Source: Plantago ovata
Taxonomy: Eukaryota; Streptophyta; Magnoliopsida; Lamiales; Plantaginaceae
Length of the DNA stretch: 64,000 nt
Direction: 5' to 3'
Assembly: GCA_028274465.1 (NCBI GenBank)
Contig: CM051457.1
Location: 65,100,899-65,164,898 of the forward strand
Shown here: positions 44,650 to 56,203 of the stretch, one piece after another
Numbering within the stretch: position 1 is the first letter of the stretch
Layout: each line of letters starts with the position of its first letter
Translations under genes and position numbers: made by a program
Notes under the pieces: model-generated
Told to the model about the DNA's origin: nothing
Database searches by the model: none
Seen by the model: the letters and a program-made list of their open reading frames with translations, nothing else

Positions 44650-47600
44650 ATGGCTCCAAGAGACAGTCTTCTCAGTCCTCAAAGTCATCAAAGGTTGACA
44701 GTGCTGAAACACGCACTGCTCCGGTGACTACTCCGACTACAAACACAACGAAAGTTGTGTTGAAAAACGACCGCATATCCGAAAAACCTATGCCTCCGTC
44801 ATATCTTGACACTGCAAAGTGTAAGATGTTGATGCAATGGGGAGGTTTTGCAAAGAAAAGTACATTAGGTACTTTTATGAACAAGAACTCGATGACGAGA
44901 ATGAAGAGGCGCTTGAGCTTATCAAGCAGCAAGGCCTCATGAACTTTATCTCTGCTCGCACTAAGTAGGTGAGCATGATAGATACTATGGAATTCTACAA
45001 CAATGCAGAAATCCAGTCCCTTACTGATAGTAAAGGAGTCACTGAAAAAGTGATCTTTACTACAGTTCAGAACACGCAGATCGTCTTGAAATGGACTGAT
45101 TTAGCGGAGATATTTCAGATTCCAACCACTGGAACTGAAGATGACGTCACTGCCACTAACGAAGAAATTGAAGCTTTCTACAGTGACGTCAGAAATGAGA
45201 AAATGAAGAAAGGCGAGATTGCTCCCGTGACTTGGACAAAGCACGTTAACAGAAAGCATCTCTACCATTCACTTGGTCTAGTAGCTTTGCTACTAATAAA
45301 AGTTCTTGACTCCCAAGTTGGAGGAATTGACCAAGTAGGCCTGAGAAGATGGCCATTGCTGATGCATATCCATGAAAATAAAACTGAACTTAACTGGGCT
45401 AAGTACATTTTCAACAGGCTTGTTGATTGTGTTACTAAGTTTAAGGTAAAGGTAGAAGACAACAAGGTCTCACCTTCCTTTCCAGTTATGTATGGAATAA
45501 AGATATGCTACATCCTTGAACATTTCAGGATTCAGCTAAGAAACCCATTGCCAATCAAGAAATCTGTGTGCAATGTGGGAAGATCATTCTACAAGCAGAA
45601 TGTACCTAAGACTTCTAGAAAGAAAACTAAGAAGACAACAACTGCAAATGTTGTCAGCACAAGCCAGCAAGAAAGGTATACAACAGCTGCAGATGTTACC
45701 ACTCAGCAACTTAGAGATGAAACTGCTGTTGGTGTTGGTAACATAAAAGAAACTGTTGTAGAAAATCAACAAGGTACGTGTACAACAGCCGTTGCTGAAA
45801 ATGCAACTATAGATGACTTTGGGAAACTAGAGAAATCTAACAAGAAAAAGAGGAAAGCTGATGATGACACTCAGACTGCAGCGTCATCAGCAAACCCCGT
45901 ACCTAAGAGGAAACGGACCAGCAACAAAAGGAAGAAAACACTGGCCCGAAAGTCAGTCCCTGCTGTCCAAGACCTCTCAGACAATTCCCAGACAAATGCT
46001 GAAACGCATTTGCCAGTAGATGATGCTGAGGTGATCACTGAAACCTATGTCAGCAATGTTGAAGTGTTTGCGGAAGCCTTCAACAATCAACTTAACGTTG
46101 ATACCTCTACTGAGAATAGACCACAAGGCAGTGGAAATGAAATTCCTGCCCAAGTCCCAGATATCTACATTGTAGATAATTTAGATGATCCAACTTTGGA
46201 ACCAGCAAGTGACATTGTTGCTGATCTGCAAAGAGCGGCACTTACTGATGCTGCTGAAAAGATGGTTGCTGAACAAGCAACTCATCAAGTTGCTGAAACC
46301 CCGCTTGCTGAAGGACCAGTTGCTGAGACAGCAATGGTTCCAGTTCCACAAGTTGCTGAAACACAAGAAGCATTATTCAACGACGCATCTCGTGATGCTG
46401 AGAATACTGGCCAAAGTTCACCCAAGATATCAATCGACAAAGTCCAGCTTGTACTGGAAGAAATAAGCAAACAAATGGAGTTGGAGATTGAAGAATCATC
46501 CAACAAATCCATTGATGTCTTCATGACAAGCAGTGAGCTCAAGGGTCAAGATGCTTCTGCTCAACTTGTCATTTCAGAGACAAGGGAGATTGCTGAAACC
46601 GCACAGCTTTCTCAAATAGAGCAAAACCAGCAGTCTGCTGAAGAAACAGTCCAAGAAGCTGAAGAAACTGTTAATGCTGAAAGGACTGTGCCACAACCTG
46701 TCCTTCTTCAGCAGGTAGTTAACTCAACCATCAGTAAAACTTCAATTTCTGAAACTTATTCTTTTGCTAATATTATCTTATCTCTACAGACTTCTCAAGA
46801 TGCAAGTCAGATGGTTGCTGAAGCCTCTGCACCAGAACCAACACTCCCTGCTCAGCAGGTAGTTATGTTTTTGGTATTAAAACTAAGTTTGACAGCTTAG
46901 TACTTGTGTCTAACTCTAATTTATTTCAGGATGAACAAATGGAGGATGCTACTCAAGCTCCTCATGGAATGGAAATTGTACTACATGAGCTTGCTGACTC
47001 TCAGCAGGTAAATCATGTTTCAGATATGAACTCTAAAACAATTTTCCAAACCAATCCTGATCTAAATAACGTTCTTTTTTCAGGCTCAAAAGGAGACCAC
47101 TGAAGTGGTACTCATCACTGAAGATCATCAAGTAAGTTCTGAGGAACTATACTTGAACTTCAAAAGGACTACTTTGTCTCAAGTTGCTAAGTCCGTTAGC
47201 AACTGGCAAAGGTACAGGCGAATGGATTTCTCTGATCTCCATCTTCATCTTTCAAACGAGAAAAAGAGATCTTCTCTGCTGAAGCTCGAAACATTTGTCC
47301 ACTCCATCCTTCCTGAAGAAATGTCATATTCTCAGCAAATGAGCTCGAATCTGATTGCTCAAATCAGAGAGAATATGAAGGAAAAATTCAAGAGTGCCTC
47401 TCCAGCTGAACAAGCTGTGATGCTCAAAGGTTCATTTGTACCTGTGGTGGCTGATCCCCATAAAATCAATGAGGAAGAGGAAGTGACAAGTGTTGCATTG
47501 TATAAGCACGTTGAGCTCGTAATTCTGACCGATGATGATGAAGAAGAAGAAGATGAGAACATTCCCACCGATCCAAGTGATGATGAAGGGAAAGATTCCA

Positions 47601-49922
47601 AGGACAAGAAAGACGATGATGATGACAATCAAGGTCCAAGTCCTGATGCTGGAGGATTGAACTTGACAGTTGCTGAAAATGCTCAACCCGAAAATCAGCA
47701 AGCTGAACAACAACAATCTCAGCAAGAATCTCAACCTCCTCCTGCTGCTGCTGAAAATCAAGCACCTGTGCAAGGTGCTGATACTGAAGAGGAATATGCC
47801 AGAAAAAGGGCTGCCTTGAAAAATGGCAAAAGTCCAGTTTTTGATGCCAAGGTTACTGAAGAAAACCTTGATGATGATGAAGAACAAGATGAAGATTACC
47901 AACGCGCTCTCCGGAACAGTCTCTTGATCCCTGCAAGGCATAAGCATGATCTAGAAATTGGTCAATCTTCAGGAGTAAGATCAACGGAAGTCCCCTCCCT
48001 TCCATTTACTACTGGCGAAACTCCAGTAATTGAGTCTCAAACTCAATTAAAACTAACTACTGACGAAACTCCAGTCATTGAGTCTCAAACGTTGCCTTCA
48101 GCAACTACTCAATTAAGACTAACTACTGGTGAAACTCCAATTGTTGAGTCTGAAGCGTTGCCATCAGCAACCACTCAACAAAAAGGAAGTGAAGCTACTG
48201 ATAAAGGTTCTAAAGTTGCTCAACTTGATGACTCTGAGGATGATGACTACTTGTCAGAAAATGAGGATGAACAATCCAAGCGAGACCCCAAAGTTGTTCA
48301 GATTCCTCCTCCTGATTACATCAATGATTTAGACGATGGTCTAAGAGCAGAATTACTGACGCGTGATGATCAGTTTGCTTCCGAACTTAAGGTTCATTCC
48401 TTGACACCACATCTAGTGCCGTTCCCAAGAGTTGAGGAGTTTACTCCTAGAATTTTAGCACTAAAGGAAGTCCATAATGCCTGCAAAGCTGAAGATGAGG
48501 CATTGCTTGCTGAGAGCCCACTTGACTTTGGAAAGATATTGGCTACATTGCTGAGACGCACTACTACTTTGACCATAGCTCAGAAAGACATCAGTCTTTA
48601 TCACAAAAGCTATGAAGAAGATGTAAGTCAAGCACTCAAACTAGCAAAGACCGCTCTCGTGAAGGCACAGACTTTCATGGATGAGAAGGCCGCAACAGAG
48701 AAAAGACATGAAGAGAACATGATGAGTATTCAAAGAGAGTTGTCAAAAATGACTTCTCACCAACAACAAATCATCATGAAATATAACAGCTTAAGCACTC
48801 TTGCTGAAAATTGCAATGAGTTTTATTCTCTGCACATCACTCCGATGTTGCAATCCATGTCTAAGGGGGAAAAGAAGAGTACCAGAAAAAGAAACCAATC
48901 GCCTCCTGCTGTTGATGAGCCACTGCCCATAGAAACCGCTTGCTGAAAAAGAGCAAAGTTCTAAAAGGCAAGCAGAATCTGAGTTGAATTCAGCAAGTAC
49001 CAAAAAGAGAAAAACCGCTGCTGAAACTCAAGATTTTTGCCATACTGAAAGTCATCACAATCTGAATGCAGATGATGAAGATGATGACAGTCAAACAATA
49101 GCTCAAACCATAAGAGCTAGACCCTTAACAGCCTTGACTCCGTCTGGCCACTCAAAGCATTTCTCGTCTGACTCTTCAGCAAGAGATCAAGACAATGCTA
49201 AGACAAGAAGAAGAAGGCAAAGACAGGAAGAAAAGAGGCTGGCCAGCATTGCTATTGGCTCCGGCATTGAATACACAAAGACCAGCAATGAAGAAACCAC
49301 TCAGAATGTAATCAGAAACATTCATGGTTGCTGGATCTTAAAGCTGGAAGACTTGCTGGTAAATGAGTTCTTTCCTATAGCCATATTGAATCAAATGTTC
49401 AAATGGATTGAACTCAAAGTCGAAAGAAATCAAAGGGAAGAATCCCTCCCAAGAAATATTGTTGGGAGATGGTTGAATCTTGAGGTCTCAGTAAGAAGAA
49501 TCGCCATTGGTAAGACATACAAACAAGAACCAAATCTGATCAAACCACCTGGCATTGCTTACTACTCTGACCCAGTAACAAAGAAAACAAAGAAGAGACT
49601 TGGATTGATTCCTTATGAGTACTTCTATCTCACTGCTAAGGATCAAGAAGAAGATCTTCTCTGGCTAAGAAAGATTCATCCGAAAAGCATTTCAGATACA
49701 CAGCTTCTCCATGCCAGCAATTGGGGCATGCATTTGTGGGTGACTAACTACATGGAAATGAATGCTGAAAAGCATAATCATACCGCCTGCATAAACGCAA
49801 GAATTCTTCAACTACAAGTCCGTAGGCTTCTGGAAAACTACGAAAATGACTGTGTCGAATTTACTGCACTTGCTGAGAAGAGTGTAAGAGAGATTTTGAG
49901 AAAATCATCTGGAAGAGCTTAA
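44650..49922 (+). pseudogene. Sirevirus-like extra ORF (ORF3), copy G
   Basis: Same protein family as 35522-40775 (minus) and 1-2626. N-terminal block with SKSSKVDSAETRTAP and PMPPSYLDTAK, a folded-looking part with GGIDQVGLRRWPLLMHIHENKT, basic nuclear-signal-like KKKRKADDD, an E/A/Q-rich middle, MDFSDLHLHLSNEKKRSS, acidic tract EEEEDENIPTDPSDDEGK, TTGETPV repeats (48000-48150), coiled-coil-like KRHEENMMSIQRELSKM, and the conserved end (HGCWILKLEDLLVNEFFP; HASNWGMHLWV). Three GT-AG intervals of 71-76 bp lie between about 46715 and 47083. Position is that of the Sirevirus env-like ORF, but no membrane segment is visible. Broken in a few places; function unknown. Confidence 0.75.
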
Positions 49923-50189
49923 CTCTCTGTAATAGTTTTTTGTTAAAGTTTTTTTGTTTGCTGATTCTGTTTAAGTTATCTCTGTTATTTCATGTAAACT
50001 TCTGAAAGATAACTATCAGCAATGAAGTTTTTGACTCTTATTGGTTTTTGATTATGCAATTTACTTATGCTTACTGTTTAATTATTCAAGCATGCTTGCA
50101 TTAATCAACTGATTTATTCAACATCAGAAACCTCTAAAAGGGTAACAATTAATTTAGCCATGGATTGCTAACATCAAAAAGGGGAAATT
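49923..50189 (+). other. 3' untranslated stretch and polypurine tract of G
   Basis: Matches 2627-2891. AAAAAGGGGAAATT (50176-50189) abuts the LTR and is the plus-strand primer. Confidence 0.75.
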
Positions 50190-51944
50190 TGTTAGGAAAC
50201 TTGTAATTTTGATGAGCAATTAACCATGCTAAATTAAGGAAAGTCCAGTAACTAGTACTCTTAAGGTCCATAGGAATTTAGAATTTTAAGGACATTGTAA
50301 AAGAGGAACGTTTGCTGAAGACTTAGTTTAGGTGCTAGATAGGTTATTTTTTTAGCTTACGATGTATTTTATTTTCTGAAAAGAAAATAACTTATTGAAG
50401 CTTTAGCTTATGATGTATCTTATTTTCTGAAAAGAAAATAACCTATTGAAGCATTTGCTTACGATGTATTTTATTTTCTGAAAAGAAAATAACTTATTGA
50501 AGCTTTAGCTTATGATGTATCTTATTTTCTGAAAAGAAAATAACCTATTGAAGCATTTGCTGACGATGTACTTTGTTTTTACAAACAAACTATTGAAGCA
50601 TTTGGAAACCGCTCAGAATCTTGAATATTATTGAAGATCTGAAGACTTGAAGAATTCGAATATCTGAAGACTTGAAGATTGCTGAAGACTGGTATCTACA
50701 AAGGCACGTGTTGCTCAGAAAGTGGAAACTTCAGCAACAACATTGCATAAGTGAAAATCTGAAAGACAGAGTAGGTTGTGCTTGCTGAAACTGAGACTAA
50801 CCACTTGCTGATGGAACATATGTGACCTCTTGCTGAAAGTACTTGAATTTGCGTTCCAATGTTACTGTTTGAATTCTATTCAAATAAGCATTAAATGCAA
50901 AGCTTACACGCAAAGGACATGAAGACTAGAAGACAAACAAAGACGCTGCTGAAAGTACAAAAGCAAGATAGTGACATCTTAAGGATCAAAAGCCTTGGAA
51001 TTTAAAATTCAAACGGCTCCTTACTTGCACTATAAATAGAGGTCATCCGGCAAAGAGTTGAAGTGTGTCAACAACGTGATCAAACTCTCACTTGTGCTTA
51101 AACTCACATACCTTCAAATACTCTATAACTGCCATTGATCCGTTCCAAGACTTAAAGCTTGAAAAAGCTACTTGTGAAGAAGTAGAACAAACTCGGCTAA
51201 GAAATTAGTTAAGTGTTCTTTCTTTCAAACAAGAACAAGTCTTGACACCAGAAAGAATCAAACTTGTCTATTGCAAAGTATTCAAAGTTGTGTTTCTTAG
51301 ATTACTTGTTGTAACTGAATAAGTTATAATTAAGTTTTATCACCCCAAAACTCTCTAACTGAAAATACACCCTTTCAGGCGTGATATTCAGGAGGAACTT
51401 AATCGAGCATAGTGTTGTTGATTAAAAGTACCAAGTTTGGTGGAGAACAAGGTTACGTTCTCTAGATTAGGTTGGAGACAAAGCAAGTGTGCTTTGGTTT
51501 CTGTTGAATCGCTCTAGATAGGAGATTGTATGGAACCTCAATCATATCTTAGTGGATTCAGTCCTAGAAAGGACAAAGTGGATTAGTTGAGAGATTACGC
51601 CACTCTCAGATACCACTATAAAAGTGTTTGTGTGATTTATTTACTGTACTTAGTTTTCAGCAAATCATATCTGTCTGTACATAGTCACTCACATCACTTG
51701 CTGAAACCTCTACTTACTGAAAGAGCACTTATTGTATCAAAGACTTCCGCTCTCTGATTTTAAGTATCAGCAAACCTAGCTACTGAAAAGTAACTTACGC
51801 TTGCTGAGAAAGTTAAGTATCAGCAAACTCATTACTGAAAAGTAATAAGCATTTGCTGAGAAAGTTTTAAACGACGAAAGTTTGAAAAGACTATTCACCC
51901 CCCCCCCCCCTCTAGTCTTTTCATGTTGTTTAAAGGGACCAACA
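50190..51944 (+). repeat. 3' LTR of element G
   Basis: TGTTAGGAAACTTG...GGGACCAACA, about 1.75 kb. Four 51-bp minisatellite units (50354-50557), TATA at 51031-51038 and a run of about 13 C near 51897-51910. Confidence 0.9.
50354..50557 (+). repeat. 51-bp minisatellite, four units
   Basis: Units start at 50354, 50405, 50456 and 50507. Each holds the TTATTTTCT/AGAAAATAA stem with GAAA loop. Alternate units share the variants GTATTTTATTTT and GTATCTTATTTT, as if a two-unit block had duplicated. Confidence 0.88.
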
Positions 51945-52142
51945 TGTTTAATATCAATACAGACAGTAATAGAGATATGACATGCTGCATGCCTGGTGTA
52001 ATATAAATATGAAAGCGATACTCAATAGTAAAAGCAACAAACATATATTATATTACGTTGACCTGTGTAATAGTACATATATGCCCTCTATAAGGGCTCT
52101 ATGCCCTTAGTAAGGACTGTCTCTAGGACATATAAACTATCA
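51945..52142 (-). repeat. B-family LTR piece
   Basis: Inverted match to the first 200 bases of the B LTR (TGATAG end at 52142). Element G sits at its left edge within the ACATGTTT word. On the right, chromovirus LTR DNA (H) begins, so this LTR had inserted in H. Confidence 0.82.
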
Positions 52143-53650
52143 TATACAACTCCGGACAGAAACAGAAACCCCCGTGTACTTTGGGGAAACAGAACCTACG
52201 ACCCTAATAGACCTCAGCGACTTCTGCCTTGCGCCTAAAAGGGATTAGACTAGGCAATAACCAAGCAAACCCGATAGTCCTCACTACCCAAGCCTACCTA
52301 ATTACGACCTAATCGACCGGTCACACAGAAACAGACAGAATAGATACAGATACAGAACAAACAGATAATAATAATCAGATCTTGAAACATTGAGAAGTGT
52401 TCCTGCAGAAGAGTTAATCCAGAACAGAGTAGCAACAAACAAAGATAGGTAAATAGCCATACTTAGGACTTAGTTACTTTTACGCGGAAGCATGCGGTTT
52501 AACAGAATATATAGTAATAGATACAAATTGTCACATAGCCTTCCAGTTTTTCGCAAATAGATAAGTTTTGGGGTGAACACTCACCTCAACTTGAAAGCAA
52601 AAGTCTTCAACGAGCAGTGAGCTTAAGAGCTAACGAATGACGGAGAACCTAAATAGAAAGTAACTAGTTACACTCTAGAAGTCGAACGAACGGAATGTAA
52701 AAGGTCGGTAAAGAAGTGGTAAAGGAGGGGTTCGAACTCGGGACCTCAAAGTTAGTCAAGTACTACCTAACCAACTAAGCTAGCAAGTCAGTCACTACAA
52801 AAGTACCAAAGCAGAAACTAGTTAACTTGAAACGTTTTCAGAAAACAGTCTTTCAATCTCTGAAAATTACTAAAATACCCTCAGTGATAAATTGCAAAAA
52901 GATCCCATTCATTCCTTATTAGTAGCTTAGTAGTTCATTCTAAGTAAGCTCTTTCGAGCGATAGCGTTTAGTCAACTTTAGGCGGAGAAGACTAAATAGG
53001 AAAAAGAGCATTCCGGAGAAGGGAAAGTCATTTCTTCCCTTTTCCATAAGCACTTTGTACCAGATCGGCTAATGCTCCCAGGTTGATAACATAAGTTAAA
53101 ATTAATCCCAACAGTTTCGGAATATTAACAAAACATTTTCCAGCAACTAATACTCTCTTAAACAAGTTTAAGATTGCTCAATGGTGGTCAAACAGTTGCA
53201 GAAAAGTCCTCCAGGTTTCCATAACTCACAAACAGGTTCTCCAAATTTCAGAAATTAAACAAAACACCCCCAAACTTTGAGAACCTAAGCAATCAGTCCA
53301 CAAATAAACTAAACAATCACAAAATCGTCCAAGTCAGCCTATACGAGTTCGAATTGTCCTATAATAGTCAACAACAGTCCAGTATCAGTCCTTAAGGTCA
53401 AGATTAGGGGTCGTTTTTAGGACAGGAGCAACTCAGGGGTAAAACGGTCAAACCAAAAAGGAAACAAAAAGAATAATAGAGATATTACCTTCGAACGCAA
53501 ATGAGATGATTCGATCTGCGAATTAAATGTAAACAAAAGGATTAAAATCAAGATTCAATTCGAGATTTGAATCCGAAACGCACAAGGACGGAGCCGAAAC
53601 CACTTACCGAAACTGAAATCGGAGCAGAAACAGGGCCGGGGCGGAGCTGA
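52143..53650 (-). repeat. 3' LTR of H, left piece
   Basis: Matches the C LTR from about 15755 onward (CAACTCCGGACAGAAAC). It includes a tRNA-like relic (52727-52790), a GT-AG interval (53516-53607) and a stretch not shared with C or E (about 52910-53065). Confidence 0.8.
52727..52790 (-). other. tRNA-like A-box/B-box relic in H LTR
   Basis: Minus-strand CTTGCTAGCTTAGTTGGTTAG and GAGTTCGAACCCC. The A-box differs by one base from the C and E copies; the B-box is unchanged. Confidence 0.55.
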
Positions 53651-53739
53651 TGATGCTGCACGAATTTGTCAGATTCGATCAATCAAATAAAAATTTTATT
53701 TAGCCAAATGCAATTCACAACTACAACGAAAACCGTAGT

Positions 53740-55049
53740 TGATGAACGCGGGTTTGTCGGGTCCAGGTTCAATCAAACAGATTTGTTATTTAGCCAAAGG
53801 CAATTCACAACTACAACGAAAACCGTAGTGTAGCAGTAGAATGACCTCGAGTGTCGTTCTCTCAGGACTATATCTAGCTTTATCTATTTAACTAGAGAAT
53901 ATAAAAACAGCAGACGTAAAAGCAAAGGGTTTTTCTAACAGATAATGGAGATTGGTGATAGTATGATCCTTCAAAGCATAACGGGTCAATAATCATGCGT
54001 AAATTTCTCGGTCTTGCATGGAGATATTTGATCAATGTAATGTCCTGTTGCAATTATTAAGCACTACGAAGATAAAGATACTGACAAGTCAATCACTATT
54101 GTCCTATTGTGTTCCGTAATCAACACTACGAAGATATAGATGCGCATAGGTCGACGAGGGTCCAATTGTGCATAATAAGTAATACAACATACGAGAATTT
54201 AGGCTGAGCCTGATCAACGAAATAAAGCAATAACACGGAGTATAATGCGCGATATAGCCATTAGCATGATTATCTTCCCTTCGCTATGAATTCACATACT
54301 ACCACCAACGATAAGTTTAGCTACTCATAATCGGCATGCAATCAACAGAAATCATAGAAGAAAACATGTTGAAAGATATAAAAAATAAGTAGAATAAACT
54401 GTAAGATACAATGTTACCGAAGGTTGTCAATCTCCGAAGAATTGCGATCCTACAAGCTCCAATCTGCTATGAAAAAGTGTCCCCTAAGCTACGAACCCCC
54501 AGAACAGGCTCTGGGAAGTCCCTACCTAAAACTACAGAGAAAGGTGGGAGAATAGGTCTGGAAAAGTATGAATTTCGGAGAAAATCTGAGCAACTATATA
54601 TAGGCCCCGAAATAGTGTGGGGCGATTCGCCTCACACACCGGGCGGTTCGCCCGGTGTGGGGCGAGACGCCCCACGTCCCGGGTGGTTCGCCCGGGAGAA
54701 TATTTTGCGGAATTCCGCATTTTCGACGCGTTTTTGGATTTCTTCCCCTTTTCAGACTCGATTTCTGTCTTCTAGTGGCCTTCTAACCTCCAGATTCGAT
54801 CCCTAGACTGCAAATCCTATCCGGAAACCTTCAGATACTCCAAATAGGCTTCTGGAACACCAATTCCTTGTCAACTTCAATATAATTGCTCGGAAATCCT
54901 CGTTTTCAACCAAAACCTGTAAAATAAAATCTAAAGGGAAACGTGACACTATTATAATAAAATGCACTAAAATATAGCTAAATTAACATAAAGGATAGCT
55001 AAAATAGGTGAAAAAGACTCAAATGAAACTGTAAAATACACATTCATCA
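53740..55049 (-). repeat. Solo LTR D3 inside D2's 3' LTR
   Basis: 1,310 bp, TGATGAACGCGGG...CATTCATCA, flanked by GTAGT at 53735-53739 and 55050-55054. It is closest to D1 and differs from its host LTR at the U5 end. GC-rich palindromes at 54615-54698. Confidence 0.9.
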
Positions 55050-56203
55050 GTAGTGTAGCAGTAGAATAACCTCGAGTGTCGATCTCTAAGGACTATAACT
55101 AGCTTTATCTAATCTAATTTAGAATATAAAACAGCAGACGATTTAGCAATGGTTTTTCTTAACAGATAATGGAGATTGGTAATAGCATGGTCCTTCAAAG
55201 CATAACGGGTTAATAATCATGCATAAATTCCTCGGTTTTGCATGGAGATCTTTGATCAATGAATTGTCCAGTTGTAATTATCAAACACTACGAAGATAAA
55301 GATTTAGATAGGTCAAAGACCAATGAATTGTCCAATTGTCTGCAATAATTAATCAACCATACGAAGATAGAGATTTAGATAGATCAAAGAAATAAAGCAA
55401 TAACATGGAGTATAATGCGCGATATAGCCATTAGCATAATTATCAACCCTTCGCTAAGAATTCACATACTATCACCAACGAGAAGTTTAGCTACTCATAG
55501 TTGTCATGCAATCAACAGAAATCATAGAAGAAAACATGTTGAAAGATATATAAAAATAAGTAGTAAAACTGTAAGATACAATGTTACCGAAGGTTGTCAG
55601 TCTTCGAAGAATCGCGATCTTACAAGCTCTAAACTGCTATGAAAAAGTATCTCCTAAGCTATGAACCCCCAGAACAGGCTCTGGAAAGTTCCTACCTAAA
55701 ACTACAGAGAAAGGTGAGAGAAAAGGTCTGGAAAAGTATGAAAATCGGAGAAAAACAGAGCAACTATATATAGGCTTCGAATTAGTGTGGGGCAACGAGT
55801 CGCCTGGTGTGGGGCGATTCGCCCCACATCCCGGGCGATTCGCCCGGGAGTAAAACTCGGGAATTTCCGCGTTTTCGACGCGTTTTTGGATTTCTTCCCC
55901 TTTTCGGACTCGGTTTCTGACTTCTAGTGGCCTTCTAACCTCCAGATTCGACCCCTAGACTTCAAATCCTATCCGAAAACTTTCAGATACTCCAATTAGG
56001 CTTATGGAACACCAATTCCTTGTCAACTTCAATATAATTTCCCGGAAAACCTTGTTTTTCAACAAAAACCTGTAAAATAAAAACTAAAAGGAAACGTGAC
56101 ACTATTCTAATAAAATGCACTAAAATATAGCTAAATTAACATAGAGGGATAGCTAAAATAGGTGAAAAAGACTCGAATGAAAGTGTAAAATACACATTCA
56201 TCA
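55050..56203 (-). repeat. 3' LTR of D2, main piece
   Basis: Continues the LTR begun at 53651-53739 and ends CATTCATCA. Palindrome run at 55785-55850. An internal repeat of the phrase ACGAAGATA(A/G)AGATTTAGATAG (two copies near 55290 and 55362) is shared with the 5' LTR. Confidence 0.85.

Larger units (their letters stand above)
43620..51944 (+). mobile_element. Sirevirus-like Copia element G, 3' part
   Basis: Reads rightward from the gap. Parts: last codons of RNase H (43620-43745), hairpin array (43768-44175), spacer, ORF3 (44650-49922), polypurine tract (50176-50189) and 3' LTR (50190-51944). It is followed by TGTTT of a B-family LTR. Breaks in ORF3 are few. It is the best copy of ORF3 in the window. 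Confidence 0.86.

Noticed and set aside
44650-49922. ORF3 as a true envelope glycoprotein
   Set aside because: No signal peptide, membrane helix or fusion-like segment is visible in any of the three copies; only the genomic position fits.
33651-51944. F and G as a single palindromic element
   Set aside because: The outer flanks (TCAAC at the left, TGTTT at the right) do not match, the host DNA differs on each side, and LTR lengths and minisatellite numbers differ.
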